Source of the DNA: Microaerobacter geothermalis
Lineage (GTDB): Bacteria > Bacillota > Bacilli > DSM-22679
DNA length: 38,900 nt
Direction of reading: 5' to 3'
NCBI RefSeq assembly: GCF_021608135.1
Contig: NZ_JAKIHL010000036.1
Location: 1-38,900, forward strand
Numbering within the stretch: the stretch's first letter is position 1; each line of letters opens with the position of its first letter. Made by a program: the position numbers and the translations under genes. The notes under the pieces are model-generated. The model was given only the letters and a program-made list of their open reading frames with translations. It did no database searches and was not told the origin of the DNA. Below, one piece after another: positions 30,906-38,773 of this stretch.

Positions 30906-32738
30906 ATGGAGAAAAAACAATTTCAAGCGGAATCAAGAAGGCTGTTGGAATTGATGATTCACTCGATCTATACGCATAAAGAGATCTTTTTAAGAGAATT
31001 AATTTCCAATGCCAGCGATGCGATTGACAAAATCTATTATAAAGCATTAACGGATGATTCTTTGTCATTCAATAAAGAAGATTACTACATCAAGGTCGTT
31101 CCAGATAAGGAAAATCGGACGTTGAAGATCATCGATACCGGTATTGGAATGACAAAAGAAGAAATGGAGAATAATCTTGGAACCATTGCCAAGAGTGGAT
31201 CTTTAGCATTCAAAAGTGAAAATGAAATCAAAGATGGCCATGAAATCATCGGTCAATTTGGTGTTGGTTTCTATTCGGCATTTATGGTCTCAGACGTGGT
31301 TACCGTCATCAGCAAGGCCTTAGGCAGTGAACAGGCGTACAAGTGGGAGTCATCAGGTGCGGATGGATACACCATTGAACCCATTGAGAAAGAATCCGTG
31401 GGGACTGAGATTATTCTAAAAATAAAAGAAAATACCGAAGACGAGAACTATGACGAGTATCTGGAAGAGTATGGGCTACAAGCCATCATTAAAAAGTATT
31501 CCGATTTCATCCGTTATCCCATTAAAATGAATATTGCCAATGAAGAGAAGATCATCAACAGTATGGTTCCGATCTGGAGAAAAAATAAAAATGAACTTAC
31601 TCCTGAGGATTATGAGAATTTCTACAAGGAGAAACATTACGGTTTTGACAAACCCATCAAGCACATCCATATCAGTGTTGATGGGACCGTAAGATATCAT
31701 GCGATTCTCTTTATCCCTGAGAAAATTCCCTTTGACTATTATACAAAGGAATATGAAAAAGGATTGGAACTCTATTCCAACGGTGTATTGATTATGAGCA
31801 AATGTCCGGATTTGCTGCCCGATTATTTTAGCTTCGTCAAAGGTATGGTCGATTCGGAGGATTTATCGCTTAATATCTCCCGGGAGATGTTGCAGCATGA
31901 TCGTCAACTTAAGCTGATTGCCAAGAACATCAAAAGTAAGATCAAAAGCCAATTGCTAAGCCTATTAAAGGATGAGAGAGAAAAGTATGAAGAATTTTAC
32001 AGATCCTTTGGCAGACAATTGAAATTTGGCGTTTATCATGAATTTGGAAGCCATAAAGAAGAATTGCAAGACTTGTTGATGTTCTACTCATCGAAAGAGA
32101 AAAAGTTGGTCACCTTAGAGGAATATGTGTCCCGAATGCCGGAAGACCAGAAATACATCTATTACGCCACCGGGGAGACCTATGAACGCATTGAAAAAAT
32201 GCCGCAAACGGAGTTGGTTGCCGAGAAAGGATACGAAATTCTATATTTCACCGAGGATATCGATGAATTTGCCATCAAAATGTTAATGACATACAAAGAT
32301 AAGGAGTTTAAATCCGTTTCCAGCGGTGACTTGGGCATTGAAACCGAAGAAAGTCAAAATCAACGAGAAGACGATCAAGAAAACATCGCTCTCTTTGATT
32401 CCATGAAAAAGATCTTGGCCGATAAAGTAAAGGATGTAAGGGCATCAAAACGGCTAAAGACCCATCCGGTATGTTTCTCCACCGAAGGTGAAGTCTCCAT
32501 CGAAATGGAAAAAATTCTGAAAGCCATGCCAAATAATCAGAACATCCAGGCAGAAAAAGTGCTGGAAATCAATACCAATCATCCAGTATTCCACTCATTA
32601 AAAGAGGCTTTTGAAAAAGATCAAGAGAAATTCACGTTATATACCAATCTCTTGTATCATCAAGCCCTTCTCATTGAAGGACTACCAATCGAGGATCCAG
32701 TAGAATTCACCAACGATATTTGCAAAATCATGGTGTAA
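30906..32738 (+). CDS. htpG: chaperone HtpG (Hsp90)
   Basis: 610 residues, ATP-dependent Hsp90 homodimer. GHKL ATPase domain motifs: [26 protein letters not shown] and [14 protein letters not shown] in the first 140 residues; the middle domain has [15 protein letters not shown] and the C-terminal dimerisation domain [12 protein letters not shown] 30906 follows GAGAGGGG. Regulated by CIRCE/HrcA and ended by its own terminator. Confidence 0.96.
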   Translation: MEKKQFQAESRRLLELMIHSIYTHKEIFLRELISNASDAIDKIYYKALTDDSLSFNKEDYYIKVVPDKENRTLKIIDTGIGMTKEEMENNLGTIAKSGSLAFKSENEIKDGHEIIGQFGVGFYSAFMVSDVVTVISKALGSEQAYKWESSGADGYTIEPIEKESVGTEIILKIKENTEDENYDEYLEEYGLQAIIKKYSDFIRYPIKMNIANEEKIINSMVPIWRKNKNELTPEDYENFYKEKHYGFDKPIKHIHISVDGTVRYHAILFIPEKIPFDYYTKEYEKGLELYSNGVLIMSKCPDLLPDYFSFVKGMVDSEDLSLNISREMLQHDRQLKLIAKNIKSKIKSQLLSLLKDEREKYEEFYRSFGRQLKFGVYHEFGSHKEELQDLLMFYSSKEKKLVTLEEYVSRMPEDQKYIYYATGETYERIEKMPQTELVAEKGYEILYFTEDIDEFAIKMLMTYKDKEFKSVSSGDLGIETEESQNQREDDQENIALFDSMKKILADKVKDVRASKRLKTHPVCFSTEGEVSIEMEKILKAMPNNQNIQAEKVLEINTNHPVFHSLKEAFEKDQEKFTLYTNLLYHQALLIEGLPIEDPVEFTNDICKIMV

Positions 32739-32756
32739 TAGCTTAATGAAGAAAGG

Positions 32757-32787
32757 AAAGGAGCTGTCTAAATCGCAGCTCCTTTTT
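32757..32787 (+). terminator. terminator of htpG
   Basis: Stem AAAGGAGCTG (32757-32766) with CAGCTCCTTT (32776-32785), nine-base loop, T run. Confidence 0.85.
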
Positions 32788-33056
32788 GATGTATTTTGCA
32801 TAATCAAGAAATGCGCGTATGCTGGTAATCTAAATCGCAAGCAGATCAGATGAATGATGGCAAACGTACTTAGTTCCTCCTGAAAAAATCTGGGTTTTGT
32901 ACAAAAATAAAAGGAATTCCAAGTCTCAATATGGAAATTGTTATAGTGGTTATCCGCATTCATGTGGGTTCTAACTTAGGAAGGCTTGGCCGATCATCTA
33001 ACACTGTATCAATTGCAGGGAATACAAGTTTATTAAGCAAAATTCTTGAAAAGAGG
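32788..33056 (+). other. intergenic region, no gene seen
   Basis: About 270 bases between the htpG terminator and the GNAT gene. An open frame continuous with the GNAT gene reaches back to 32931 but has no RBS and no family-like sequence. No clear promoter or repeat is seen. Confidence 0.4.
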
Positions 33057-33629
33057 GTGAAAGCAATTTTAAAACATATCATTAATGATGATCTAGAATT
33101 AAGACTACTTGAACCTTTCTATACTGAGGTTATTTTTCAGGAGATTCATAAAAACCGTGAATATTTGTCCAAGTGGTTCCCCTGGGTAGAAAAAACAACC
33201 AGTAGTGACGATACAAGAGCGCGTATTACATCTGAATTACAGCGGTTTGCAAATAATAATGGGTTTTCTTTGGGAATATTCTACAGAAACAAATATATAG
33301 GGACTATCAGTTTCCATGATGTTAATTGGAACGTGAAAATGACATCAATTGGTTATTGGTTAAGTTCGGAATATCAAGGTCTAGGGATTATGACAACCTG
33401 TTGTAAAGAACTCTTGAGGCATGGATTTGAGGTTATGGGATTAAATAGAATTGAAATTCGTGCAAGAACAGACAACACCAGAAGCATTGCAATACCTGTA
33501 AGATTAGGTTTTAAAGAAGAAGGGATTTTACGGCAGGTGGATTTTCATCATAACCAATACTATGATCATGTTGTATATGGGTTATTAAAGAACGAGTGGA
33601 CATCTTCCCAAGGAAAAGGTGAGCATTAA
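33057..33629 (+). CDS. RimJ/RimL-type GNAT N-acetyltransferase
   Basis: 190 residues. GNAT fold with IGYWLSSEYQGLGIMTTCCKEL (acetyl-CoA-binding motif A) near 100-125 and LNRIEIRARTDNTRSIAIPVRLGFKEEGILR near 135-165; YdaF/RimL-like proteins acetylate ribosomal proteins or small amines. Start choice is awkward: GTG 33057 is almost touching AGAGG, and the family usually begins at the codon that is ATT here (before LKHIINDDLELRLLE), so the natural start may have mutated or may be a rare ATT. The gene otherwise looks intact. Confidence 0.75.
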   Translation: MKAILKHIINDDLELRLLEPFYTEVIFQEIHKNREYLSKWFPWVEKTTSSDDTRARITSELQRFANNNGFSLGIFYRNKYIGTISFHDVNWNVKMTSIGYWLSSEYQGLGIMTTCCKELLRHGFEVMGLNRIEIRARTDNTRSIAIPVRLGFKEEGILRQVDFHHNQYYDHVVYGLLKNEWTSSQGKGEH

Positions 33630-33861
33630 ATGATTCATGGTCGGCATGTATGGGTATATGATCTGGTAACTCATTCAGATTATCGGTCAAAGGGCTATGG
33701 AGAAAAATTATTAGAATTCATTCATAAGTGGGGAGAAGAAAACGGATGTAAAACTGTTGCTTTATCGTCAGGTGTAGAAAGAAGAGATGCACATAGATTC
33801 TATGAAAAGAAAATGGGATATTAAGATACCAAGTTATGTTTTCAAAAAAGAATTATTATAA
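33630..33861 (+). pseudogene. GNAT acetyltransferase C-terminal fragment, frameshifted
   Basis: The open frame (33630-33824) encodes [20 protein letters not shown], a GNAT motif A, followed by [19 protein letters not shown], but the N-terminal half of the domain is missing. Just after GY a one-base shift restores KIPSYVFKKELL and a stop at 33859-33861, the expected C-terminus. So there is both truncation and an indel near 33822. It begins immediately after the upstream GNAT stop codon, with AAGGTGA before its ATG. Confidence 0.65.
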
Positions 33862-33873
33862 ATTTCAATAAAG

Positions 33874-33916
33874 GGTGATAATCTATGAATTGGATGCTTC
33901 CTGTATCTGTGAAGGG
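33874..33916 (+). repeat. start fragment of a Nudix-type gene, copy 1
   Basis: 43 bases (RBS GGTGATAATCT plus the first ten codons, MNWMLPVSVKG) match 36708-36750 at 42 of 43 positions. The frame then ends within 16 codons. It is joined to the end of an unrelated minus-strand DUF817 fragment. Confidence 0.75.
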
Positions 33917-33922
33917 GAGACA

Positions 33923-34162
33923 CTATTGCAAGTGATTCTTCAAATGCTTTAATTGCGCAACGATCATAAAGCTTACAATCACCAACAGGATCCAAGAACT
34001 GATTTTCCCCAGACCAACCAGCTGCCATTGATCATGTTGGTTGGGATACTTCCACGCGCCAAAAAATGTGGCAATATTCTCCGCAATCCAGACAAATAAA
34101 CCGATCAAAAAGAAAGAGAGCACAAGAGGCATGTAAAACGTTCGTCCCATGATCAGAATTTC
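33923..34162 (-). pseudogene. DUF817 membrane protein, C-terminal fragment
   Basis: On the minus strand the last ~78 residues of a DUF817-type protein: GRTFYMPLVLSFFLIGLFVW, IAENIATFFGAWKYPNQHDQ and KISSWILLVIVSFMIVAQLK. Family members have about 250-280 residues and several membrane helices; here only two remain. An in-frame stop lies just before, so the gene's front is lost. Confidence 0.65.
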
Positions 34163-34658
34163 TTAAGGCCTTATCCCAGGAGGAAATCAAGGTCATCGTA
34201 CAAAAATATCCCCTTTTTCCTCCAATGTGTTTATGTACGAACGGCCTAAGAGTCATCACTATACCGAGTGGGAGACCATCAACAGAGGTTCCTTAACCGA
34301 GGCAAAAGGTAGTTGTGGTCAACTGCTTGCTGCCCGAACTATTATCATGATGATGCTTATGACCTATAGACGCCAAATGTGTGATCATATTCAATGGGTA
34401 GTGCTGGTTTCGGATAACCCCTTTGGTCAGGCTGTATCTACTCATATTCTAAATCCAATTTTCGCCATCTCTGAGATTCTACACTTACAGTGGATTGTCC
34501 TTGCACCACCGGAATTAATCAAGCTGGATGTTAGCCGCAGATTTCCGGTATATTGGGAATTGGAGCTGCAGAAGGAAGGGAATGGGGAGAGAATAATAGA
34601 GAGTCTGCTACACGGCGGACGAGCTTTTACGGAAAGTTTAATTTTGTACGATTTATAG
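34156..34658 (+). pseudogene. hypothetical protein, probable frameshift in N-terminal part
   Basis: The frame 34227-34658 (143 residues) reads as a compact protein: MYERPKSHHYTEWETINRGS, LLAARTIIMMMLMTYRRQMC, ISEILHLQWIVLAPPELIKL, RAFTESLILYDL. I do not recognise a family. Immediately upstream another frame encodes EFLKALSQEEIKVIVQKYPL from 34156, which looks like the natural N-terminus; joining needs a one-base change near 34215-34222. If that extension is chance, the gene starts at ATG 34227 or 34233. Confidence 0.45.
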
Positions 34659-34685
34659 AATCATATGTTCGCTATCCCTATTCTA

Positions 34686-34694
34686 TGGTATAAT
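34686..34694 (+). promoter_or_regulatory. extended -10 promoter of the type I toxin
   Basis: TGGTATAAT (34686-34694) combines the TGN extension with a perfect TATAAT. About 65 bases separate it from the toxin start. Confidence 0.6.
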
Positions 34695-34757
34695 ATGTGT
34701 ACAATAGAATCGGCTCTCAAGGGCGGTTGGCTCATCTCCCAGAGAGGAGGTGATGCC

Positions 34758-34841
34758 ATGGAAGTCAAGGACGCTTTAGTAGTGATGTTCATGTTCGGCA
34801 TGTTCATCCTTGCCTTACTTTCCTACCTCAAAAATAAGTAG
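34758..34841 (+). CDS. putative holin-like type I toxin (TxpA/Hol_Tox family)
   Basis: A 27-residue peptide, MEVKDALVVMFMFGMFILAL then LSYLKNK, with one membrane helix and a basic end, typical of Hol_Tox/TxpA-type toxins that damage the membrane. A very strong RBS (AGAGAGGAGGTGATG) precedes ATG 34758. The stop is followed by the hairpin AGACCTCC (34840-34847) / GGAGGTCT (34866-34873). In this family an antisense RNA read from the other strand acts as antitoxin; its promoter would lie about 34880-34920 on the minus strand, but I cannot fix it. Confidence 0.75.
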   Translation: MEVKDALVVMFMFGMFILALLSYLKNK

Positions 34842-34873
34842 ACCTCCCTTGAGCCTGACAGCTACGGAGGTCT
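34840..34873. terminator. hairpin at the toxin 3' end
   Basis: Eight-base stem AGACCTCC / GGAGGTCT spanning the toxin stop codon. It is the likely region where toxin mRNA and antisense RNA overlap; the T-run is weak, so whether it terminates is uncertain. Confidence 0.5.
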
Positions 34874-34923
34874 AGCTTCTGTTACTGTTATGCCGATCGC
34901 CCTTGATGGCAATCTATTGTGCG

Positions 34924-34958
34924 GACCGTAGATGCTACCAACATCTATGGTCTTTATA
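34924..34958 (+). terminator. second hairpin after the toxin gene
   Basis: GACCGTAGATG (34924-34934) with CATCTATGGTC (34942-34952, one wobble), followed by TTTATAAG. Probably the terminator of the toxin transcript. Confidence 0.5.
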
Positions 34959-35011
34959 AGTTTATTCAAAAAATTACTTTTCTAATGCTATTTTAACATA
35001 TCTATTTTGCT

Positions 35012-35245
35012 ATGAAAAGGTACTCCTTGCCAAAGAAAACTTCCAAAACATATAAAGGTTCAGATTGCAACCGTGAAAGTGTAATGGTTATGCTGGGTGA
35101 TGAAGGATATGAACCTGTGCGACAAATAGCCATCGATGATGATTGGTCTGCCTTGCATTTCCGGAAAGCGGAAAATATTAAGGCCATGACGCGGAATTTT
35201 GCTGTAACGGAAAAAGGGAAAGAGCGAATCCAACAGGAATCATAA
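35012..35245 (+). CDS. hypothetical 77-residue protein
   Basis: No family recognised. It has a basic N-terminus (MKRYSLPKKTSKTYKGSD) and a polar, mixed-charge remainder ending in AVTEKGKERIQQES. No RBS is visible before ATG 35012, so it may be a truncated gene. Confidence 0.35.
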   Translation: MKRYSLPKKTSKTYKGSDCNRESVMVMLGDEGYEPVRQIAIDDDWSALHFRKAENIKAMTRNFAVTEKGKERIQQES

Positions 35246-35260
35246 GTCGATCAAATCTGT

Positions 35261-35325
35261 ATGTGAAGAAGGGGTGAAATAGATTGGATCAACAACAACC
35301 GAGAGTAGAGAATGCAACTTTCGCT
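35261..35325 (+). pseudogene. decayed copy of the msrA 5' end
   Basis: These 65 bases match 28784-28848 (RBS plus first 14 codons of msrAB) at about 56 of 65 positions. The frame reads LDQQQPRVENATFA, where msrAB has [14 protein letters not shown], and then departs from MsrA before the catalytic GGCFWC. A remnant of a second msrA. Confidence 0.75.
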
Positions 35326-35386
35326 ACCTTATTATTTATTCAAAATCTTTTGGCATTAACTGCTGATTCCAATCATACTTTATTTT

Positions 35387-35713
35387 TTACCCATTCTCTG
35401 TCTTGATTAGAACCATTTTCCCTTTCTTTGTTACAGTTTTATTGACTTTACCAGTGAGTTTAAATGTCATCGTATAATCGTATCCTATTGTCTCTTTTTC
35501 CTTGTTTTCTTGCCTTTTTACAAATGTTATTTTTTCTACATTTATGTTAGACCTGTACTGCGTTGCAGCATAAGCTGAAATTTCAGCCAATCGGTTTGCA
35601 GTAAAGTCTTCATATTCTTCATCTGAAAGAAAGGGCTCTAATTTGTTCATCTGCATTAATTGTTGTACAACCTGTAAGAAAAACAACTAAAAAAACAATA
35701 CCATTTTTTTCAA
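35387..35713 (-). pseudogene. lipoprotein gene with frameshift(s) near the signal peptide
   Basis: On the minus strand AAGGAGG (35728-35722) precedes TTG 35713, reading LKKMVLFF and then a stop in a run of seven Ts. Adding one T gives LKKMVLFFLVVFLTGC, a clear lipobox, but that frame also stops soon after; the longer frame 35387-35686 carries the rest (LEPFLSDEEYEDFTANRLAE ... YDYTMTFKLTGKVNKTVTKK). At least two frame changes are needed, so the gene is broken or the T run is variable. No family recognised. Confidence 0.5.
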
Positions 35714-36087
35714 TTCATTAACCTCCTTGTGTAATTGGAAAATTATCAGCATCTTTTCATTATATTCCAGATCATTAATGGTGGGCATTACAGTTCATCA
35801 TTGCTTGAATTGAATTCTTCGAAAAGTATGAGGTTATGACCTGACCAGTCCATTTGATATATAACAGATTGAGCAGCAACCTGAATTGATTGGTTAGCAT
35901 AAAATAGTGAGGTCAAATGCAGTGTACAGATACAATACCGAAGACGCATTTGAAATGATACACTGCTCATACAGACAAGTAGAGTGTATGCCGTATCTGC
36001 TATATGCACTGGATACGGAGGGGTGATGGGATGGCACATCCCAATCTTGAAGGCTGTTCAAAACAGAAATGGACTGCGAACGCTTAG
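35714..36087 (+). other. intergenic, no intact gene
   Basis: About 370 bases with only unconvincing minus-strand frames. It contains a 7-base perfect stem, CCGTATC / GATACGG (about 35991-36018), and continues into the IS-like end at 36091. It may be remains of a tnpB gene or of a secreted-protein gene. Confidence 0.3.
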
Positions 36088-36207
36088 TCATTCAAGAATC
36101 CCATCCGTCACACCGTAAGGTGTAGGACTTGCGGCTTTAGCTGTGGGAGTCTCAATTGATGTGATGAAAAAGTATAAAATAATAATCACTAATGCTTTAA
36201 TCCTCAT
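36088..36207 (-). pseudogene. secreted-protein start fragment (signal peptide)
   Basis: On the minus strand AAAGGGTGATAACT precedes an ATG at 36207, encoding MRIKALVIIILYFFITSIET then PTAKAASPTPYGVTDGILE and a stop. The n-region, hydrophobic core and AKA-A cleavage site form a convincing signal peptide. Nothing recognisable follows, so only the front survives. Part of the frame overlaps a segment that also resembles an IS200/IS605 right end; the two readings compete. Confidence 0.4.
36091..36159 (+). mobile_element. possible IS200/IS605-type right-end remnant
   Basis: TTCAAGAATCCCATCC, inner stem CACACC-GTAA-GGTGT, then GGCTTTAGCTGTGGGAG resembles the conserved 3' end (omega-RNA scaffold) of IS605/IS1341 elements, with CCCA pairing to TGGG. 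No intact tnpB precedes it. Judged from memory of the family pattern only. Confidence 0.4.
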
Positions 36208-36414
36208 AGTTATCACCCTTTTAGAAACCTTTCAGTTACATTTTACAATATAATGGAATCGGCTACCATGGAATAATATAACAAAAAATGCATCACGAGG
36301 ATCGGACTATTATTATTCGTTCACTGAAACTTTAAAGCTGGTAAAAATATCTTTATCATTAGATTTCTTTGAAAACATCAGCTCATTAAGCTACAAAGAA
36401 AGGGGAGACAACCT

Positions 36415-36660
36415 TTGCTCAAAGTTGCTGGAACTCGTTATCTTGATGAACTTGGTCGTATTATGATTCCTGTTAAACTTCGCCGGTCATTGGAAATATC
36501 TAATAACGATTTGCTGGAAATTTATGTATTGGGAGAGCAGATTATTTTAATGAAATATAAGTACAGGTGCATTTTTTGTGGAGATAGAGACAAGCTTGTT
36601 CGCTTTAAAGGAAAGGATATTTGTAACGAGTGTTTAGGGTTCATGAACAAGCTGTCATAG
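36415..36660 (+). CDS. AbrB-like transcription regulator with zinc-ribbon tail
   Basis: 81 residues. The N-terminal 45 residues form a SpoVT/AbrB swapped-hairpin DNA-binding domain (RYLDELGRIMIPVKLRRSLE then ISNNDLLEIYVLGEQIILMK). The tail carries CIFCGDRDKLVRFKGKDICN, i.e. two C-x2-C pairs (C-x2-C ... C-x2-C) instead of the usual AbrB multimerisation domain. TTG 36415 follows AAGGGGA. Probably a transition-state type regulator; targets unknown. Confidence 0.82.
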   Translation: MLKVAGTRYLDELGRIMIPVKLRRSLEISNNDLLEIYVLGEQIILMKYKYRCIFCGDRDKLVRFKGKDICNECLGFMNKLS

Positions 36661-36707
36661 TTGTGAGAATTGACCCTGTGGTAAAATCATCAAAAATCTG
36701 ATTAAAT

Positions 36708-36900
36708 GGTGATAATCTATGAATTGGATGCTTTCTGTATCTGTGAAGGGATTAATATTTGATAATGACCAAAAGAAAAAATTGCAATAAGTGACGAACA
36801 TGTTGAATATGGCTGGTTTGATAGTAAAGATTTACAAAGAATTTCTATTGCAGATGGCTACAAGAATTCGATAGAAAAAGCTTTAACTAAGCATTTTTAA
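36708..36900 (+). pseudogene. Nudix hydrolase remnant, central part deleted (copy 2 of the start repeat)
   Basis: ATG 36719 begins MNWMLSVSVKGLIFDNDQKK and stops, then another frame gives AISDEHVEYGWFDSKDLQRI and SIADGYKNSIEKALTKHF to the stop at 36898-36900. These are the two ends of a Nudix protein; the middle with the Nudix box is missing. The first 43 bases are nearly identical to 33874-33916. Confidence 0.75.
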
Positions 36901-36992
36901 GTTAACACTGGCAAGATCTAACGCCGGACAGTTGTTCGTCAATGCCAGGGATATTAGGCGACATGCGGCTAAGGCATTTTGGAGGTTAAGGA

Positions 36993-37433
36993 ATGGAGCT
37001 GGTTGTTAAGTTATTGTCACTCACAGCTATTGGAGCCATAGAACTGTGGGCAGCGATTCCTGCAGGGCTGGCCATGAAATTAAATCCAGTGTTGGTTGGT
37101 TTATTTTCCGCAGTTGGTGCCGTGATCGGGGCATCAGTAATAGTGGTTTTAGGCGACAGAGTAAGAAACTGGTTATTACAACGCCGTGGCAAAAAAGATC
37201 CAGAACAAAGGGGGCGCATCTATAGGATTTGGGAGCGTTACGGAGCAATAGGATTAGGGCTGTTAGCACCTCTTATAACTGGCGCACCGCTAGGTGCTGC
37301 GATTGGAATTTCCTTGGGTGCATCCCCAGGCCGGCTTATGTTCTGGGTTATCATTGGAATTATTGTTTGGACTATACTCTTAACCTTAGCTGGAACGCTG
37401 GGACTAGAGGGTATTAAGCTTTTGTGGCAATGA
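36993..37433 (+). CDS. small multidrug export protein family (COG2426)
   Basis: 146 residues with about four hydrophobic segments (3-25, 33-52, 85-110 and 115-138) and a basic loop (DRVRNWLLQRRGKKDPEQRG). IGAIELWAAIPAGLAMKLNP at the start and LITGAPLGAAIGISLGASPG later are the family pattern. The transported substrate is not established. RBS TTTTGGAGG precedes ATG 36993. Confidence 0.85.
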   Translation: MELVVKLLSLTAIGAIELWAAIPAGLAMKLNPVLVGLFSAVGAVIGASVIVVLGDRVRNWLLQRRGKKDPEQRGRIYRIWERYGAIGLGLLAPLITGAPLGAAIGISLGASPGRLMFWVIIGIIVWTILLTLAGTLGLEGIKLLWQ

Positions 37434-37550
37434 GATACTACGAACTCTTACAAGGATTGCCAACTTCTCAAGATCAATGTGAAAGTGGTCGAAGCAGATT
37501 TTTTGGGAACCAGCGGATCAAGTAAAGTTAAAAAGGGGGAGATCGGATTC

Positions 37551-38719
37551 ATGGGAAAGTTAAGCTGGATAGGCTTGTGGCTGGTATTTTTACTCATGTT
37601 TGGAATTCTGTTCGGCTGCTCAAGTGGTTCGAAAGAAGAACCACGCAATAATGCAAAGCAGGACCAAATAATAAAGAAGGTATATTCTTGGTAGAATTCC
37701 GTGGGGGGAAGAAAAGTACGGTTTATCCCTATACCACCGAAGATGGCGGGGAGATTTGGATCGAACAATTGACCAGAAGAGCTTCAGAAGCACTGAATAC
37801 AGAGGAGACAAATAGTGATATGGGGAATGTAGAAGAATGGAGCGATCTGAGGGAAGAGCCGGACACAGTGAATACTGAATTAGCTAAAATTAAAAGAGAG
37901 AGGGATGCTTTGGCGAAAAAATTAGATGCCATATCAAGGGAGTATGATCAATTGCATCAGTAACTTGCATCCTATAAAGCACAGCTATATTTGAACCCGC
38001 CGGAAAAATTGCCTTCTGTTTTTGAGATTACGCCACAGCCGGCAATGGAAAACGGCTGGTACGTCATCAATGAGAATTCAACAATCCGGTTAAAAGGCTT
38101 CACCTCGCCTAAAAGCGTTCGCTTTCAGGCATCTATCCCTTCTGCAGCTCTTTCCCCGATTGATTTAGGAATAGATAATAATCCCTCAGACGGTTGGACA
38201 TATAAAGGACCCCTTCTTGGAGAAGGGGATACTGTCATTTGGGCGGTAGTGACTGAATTGGATGGGAATACCGTTTTTACTCCGGTTTTACCTGTGATGT
38301 CAGGCATACAAGAATCAGTCAATGAATCTACACAATCCTCTGCAGGAGATAATTTTGAGAATATTACAGAACCACAGGAAGTGGTGAAGGAATACTTTAA
38401 GCTAACATCACGGGGGGATTATCAGTCGGCCTGGAATTTACTTCATCCCTCACTGCAGAATCACCCTTCCAGAACGCTAAGAATTAGCTCGAAACAGCAG
38501 TTCATGGCCTTGCAGGGAACAAAGGGTCCAGATATAAAACGGATTTTAGGAGAAGAAAAACTGGAAACCTATAAAATATATTCTCTTCAGATACTCGTTG
38601 GTAATGTAGCAGCTGTTAACATAGAACTAAACGACGGAGAAGAAAAGACGGTGCATCTGCTCCAGGATAAGGAAAATCGCTGGCGCTTGTTCTGGGAACC
38701 CGATAGAGGACTTGAATAA
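37551..38719 (+). pseudogene. Gmad2-domain lipoprotein, broken by a frameshift and a stop
   Basis: ATG 37551 starts a lipoprotein signal peptide (MGKLSWIGLWLVFLLMFGIL then FGCSSGS; lipobox FGC). The frame must shift near 37670-37690 to continue as FLVEFRGGKKSTVYPYTTED, and an in-frame TAA at 37961-37963 interrupts a coiled coil (REYDQLHQ * LASYKAQLY). The rest, to 38719, holds a Gmad2 immunoglobulin-like domain (about 38040-38300; STIRLKGFTSPKSVRFQAS, EGDTVIWAVV) and an NTF2-like C-terminal domain (VVKEYFKLTSRGDYQSAWNL). Gmad2 is known from spore-germination and other extracytoplasmic proteins. Confidence 0.75.
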
Positions 38720-38737
38720 CAGGGTATAAAGAAAAAA

Positions 38738-38773
38738 CCCGAAAGTAAAGGAAATTTACTTTCGGGCTTCTTA
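38738..38773. terminator. terminator hairpin, target of the group II intron
   Basis: Perfect 12-base stem CCCGAAAGTAAA (38738-38749) with TTTACTTTCGGG (38755-38766), loop GGAAA. On the minus strand it ends in a T run, on the plus strand in CTTCTTA directly before the intron. Confidence 0.8.

Noticed and set aside
35788-36039. Minus-strand frame of 83 residues
   Set aside because: No RBS and Cys/Ser-rich composition without family likeness; it overlaps another equally weak frame.
36914-36975. Third attC-like site before the COG2426 gene
   Set aside because: ATCTAAC and ATTAGGC plus a CTGGCA/TGCCAG stem are reminiscent of attC ends, but the sequence does not share the CCTGTAAG/GAATAC/ACGTTAT blocks of the other two.
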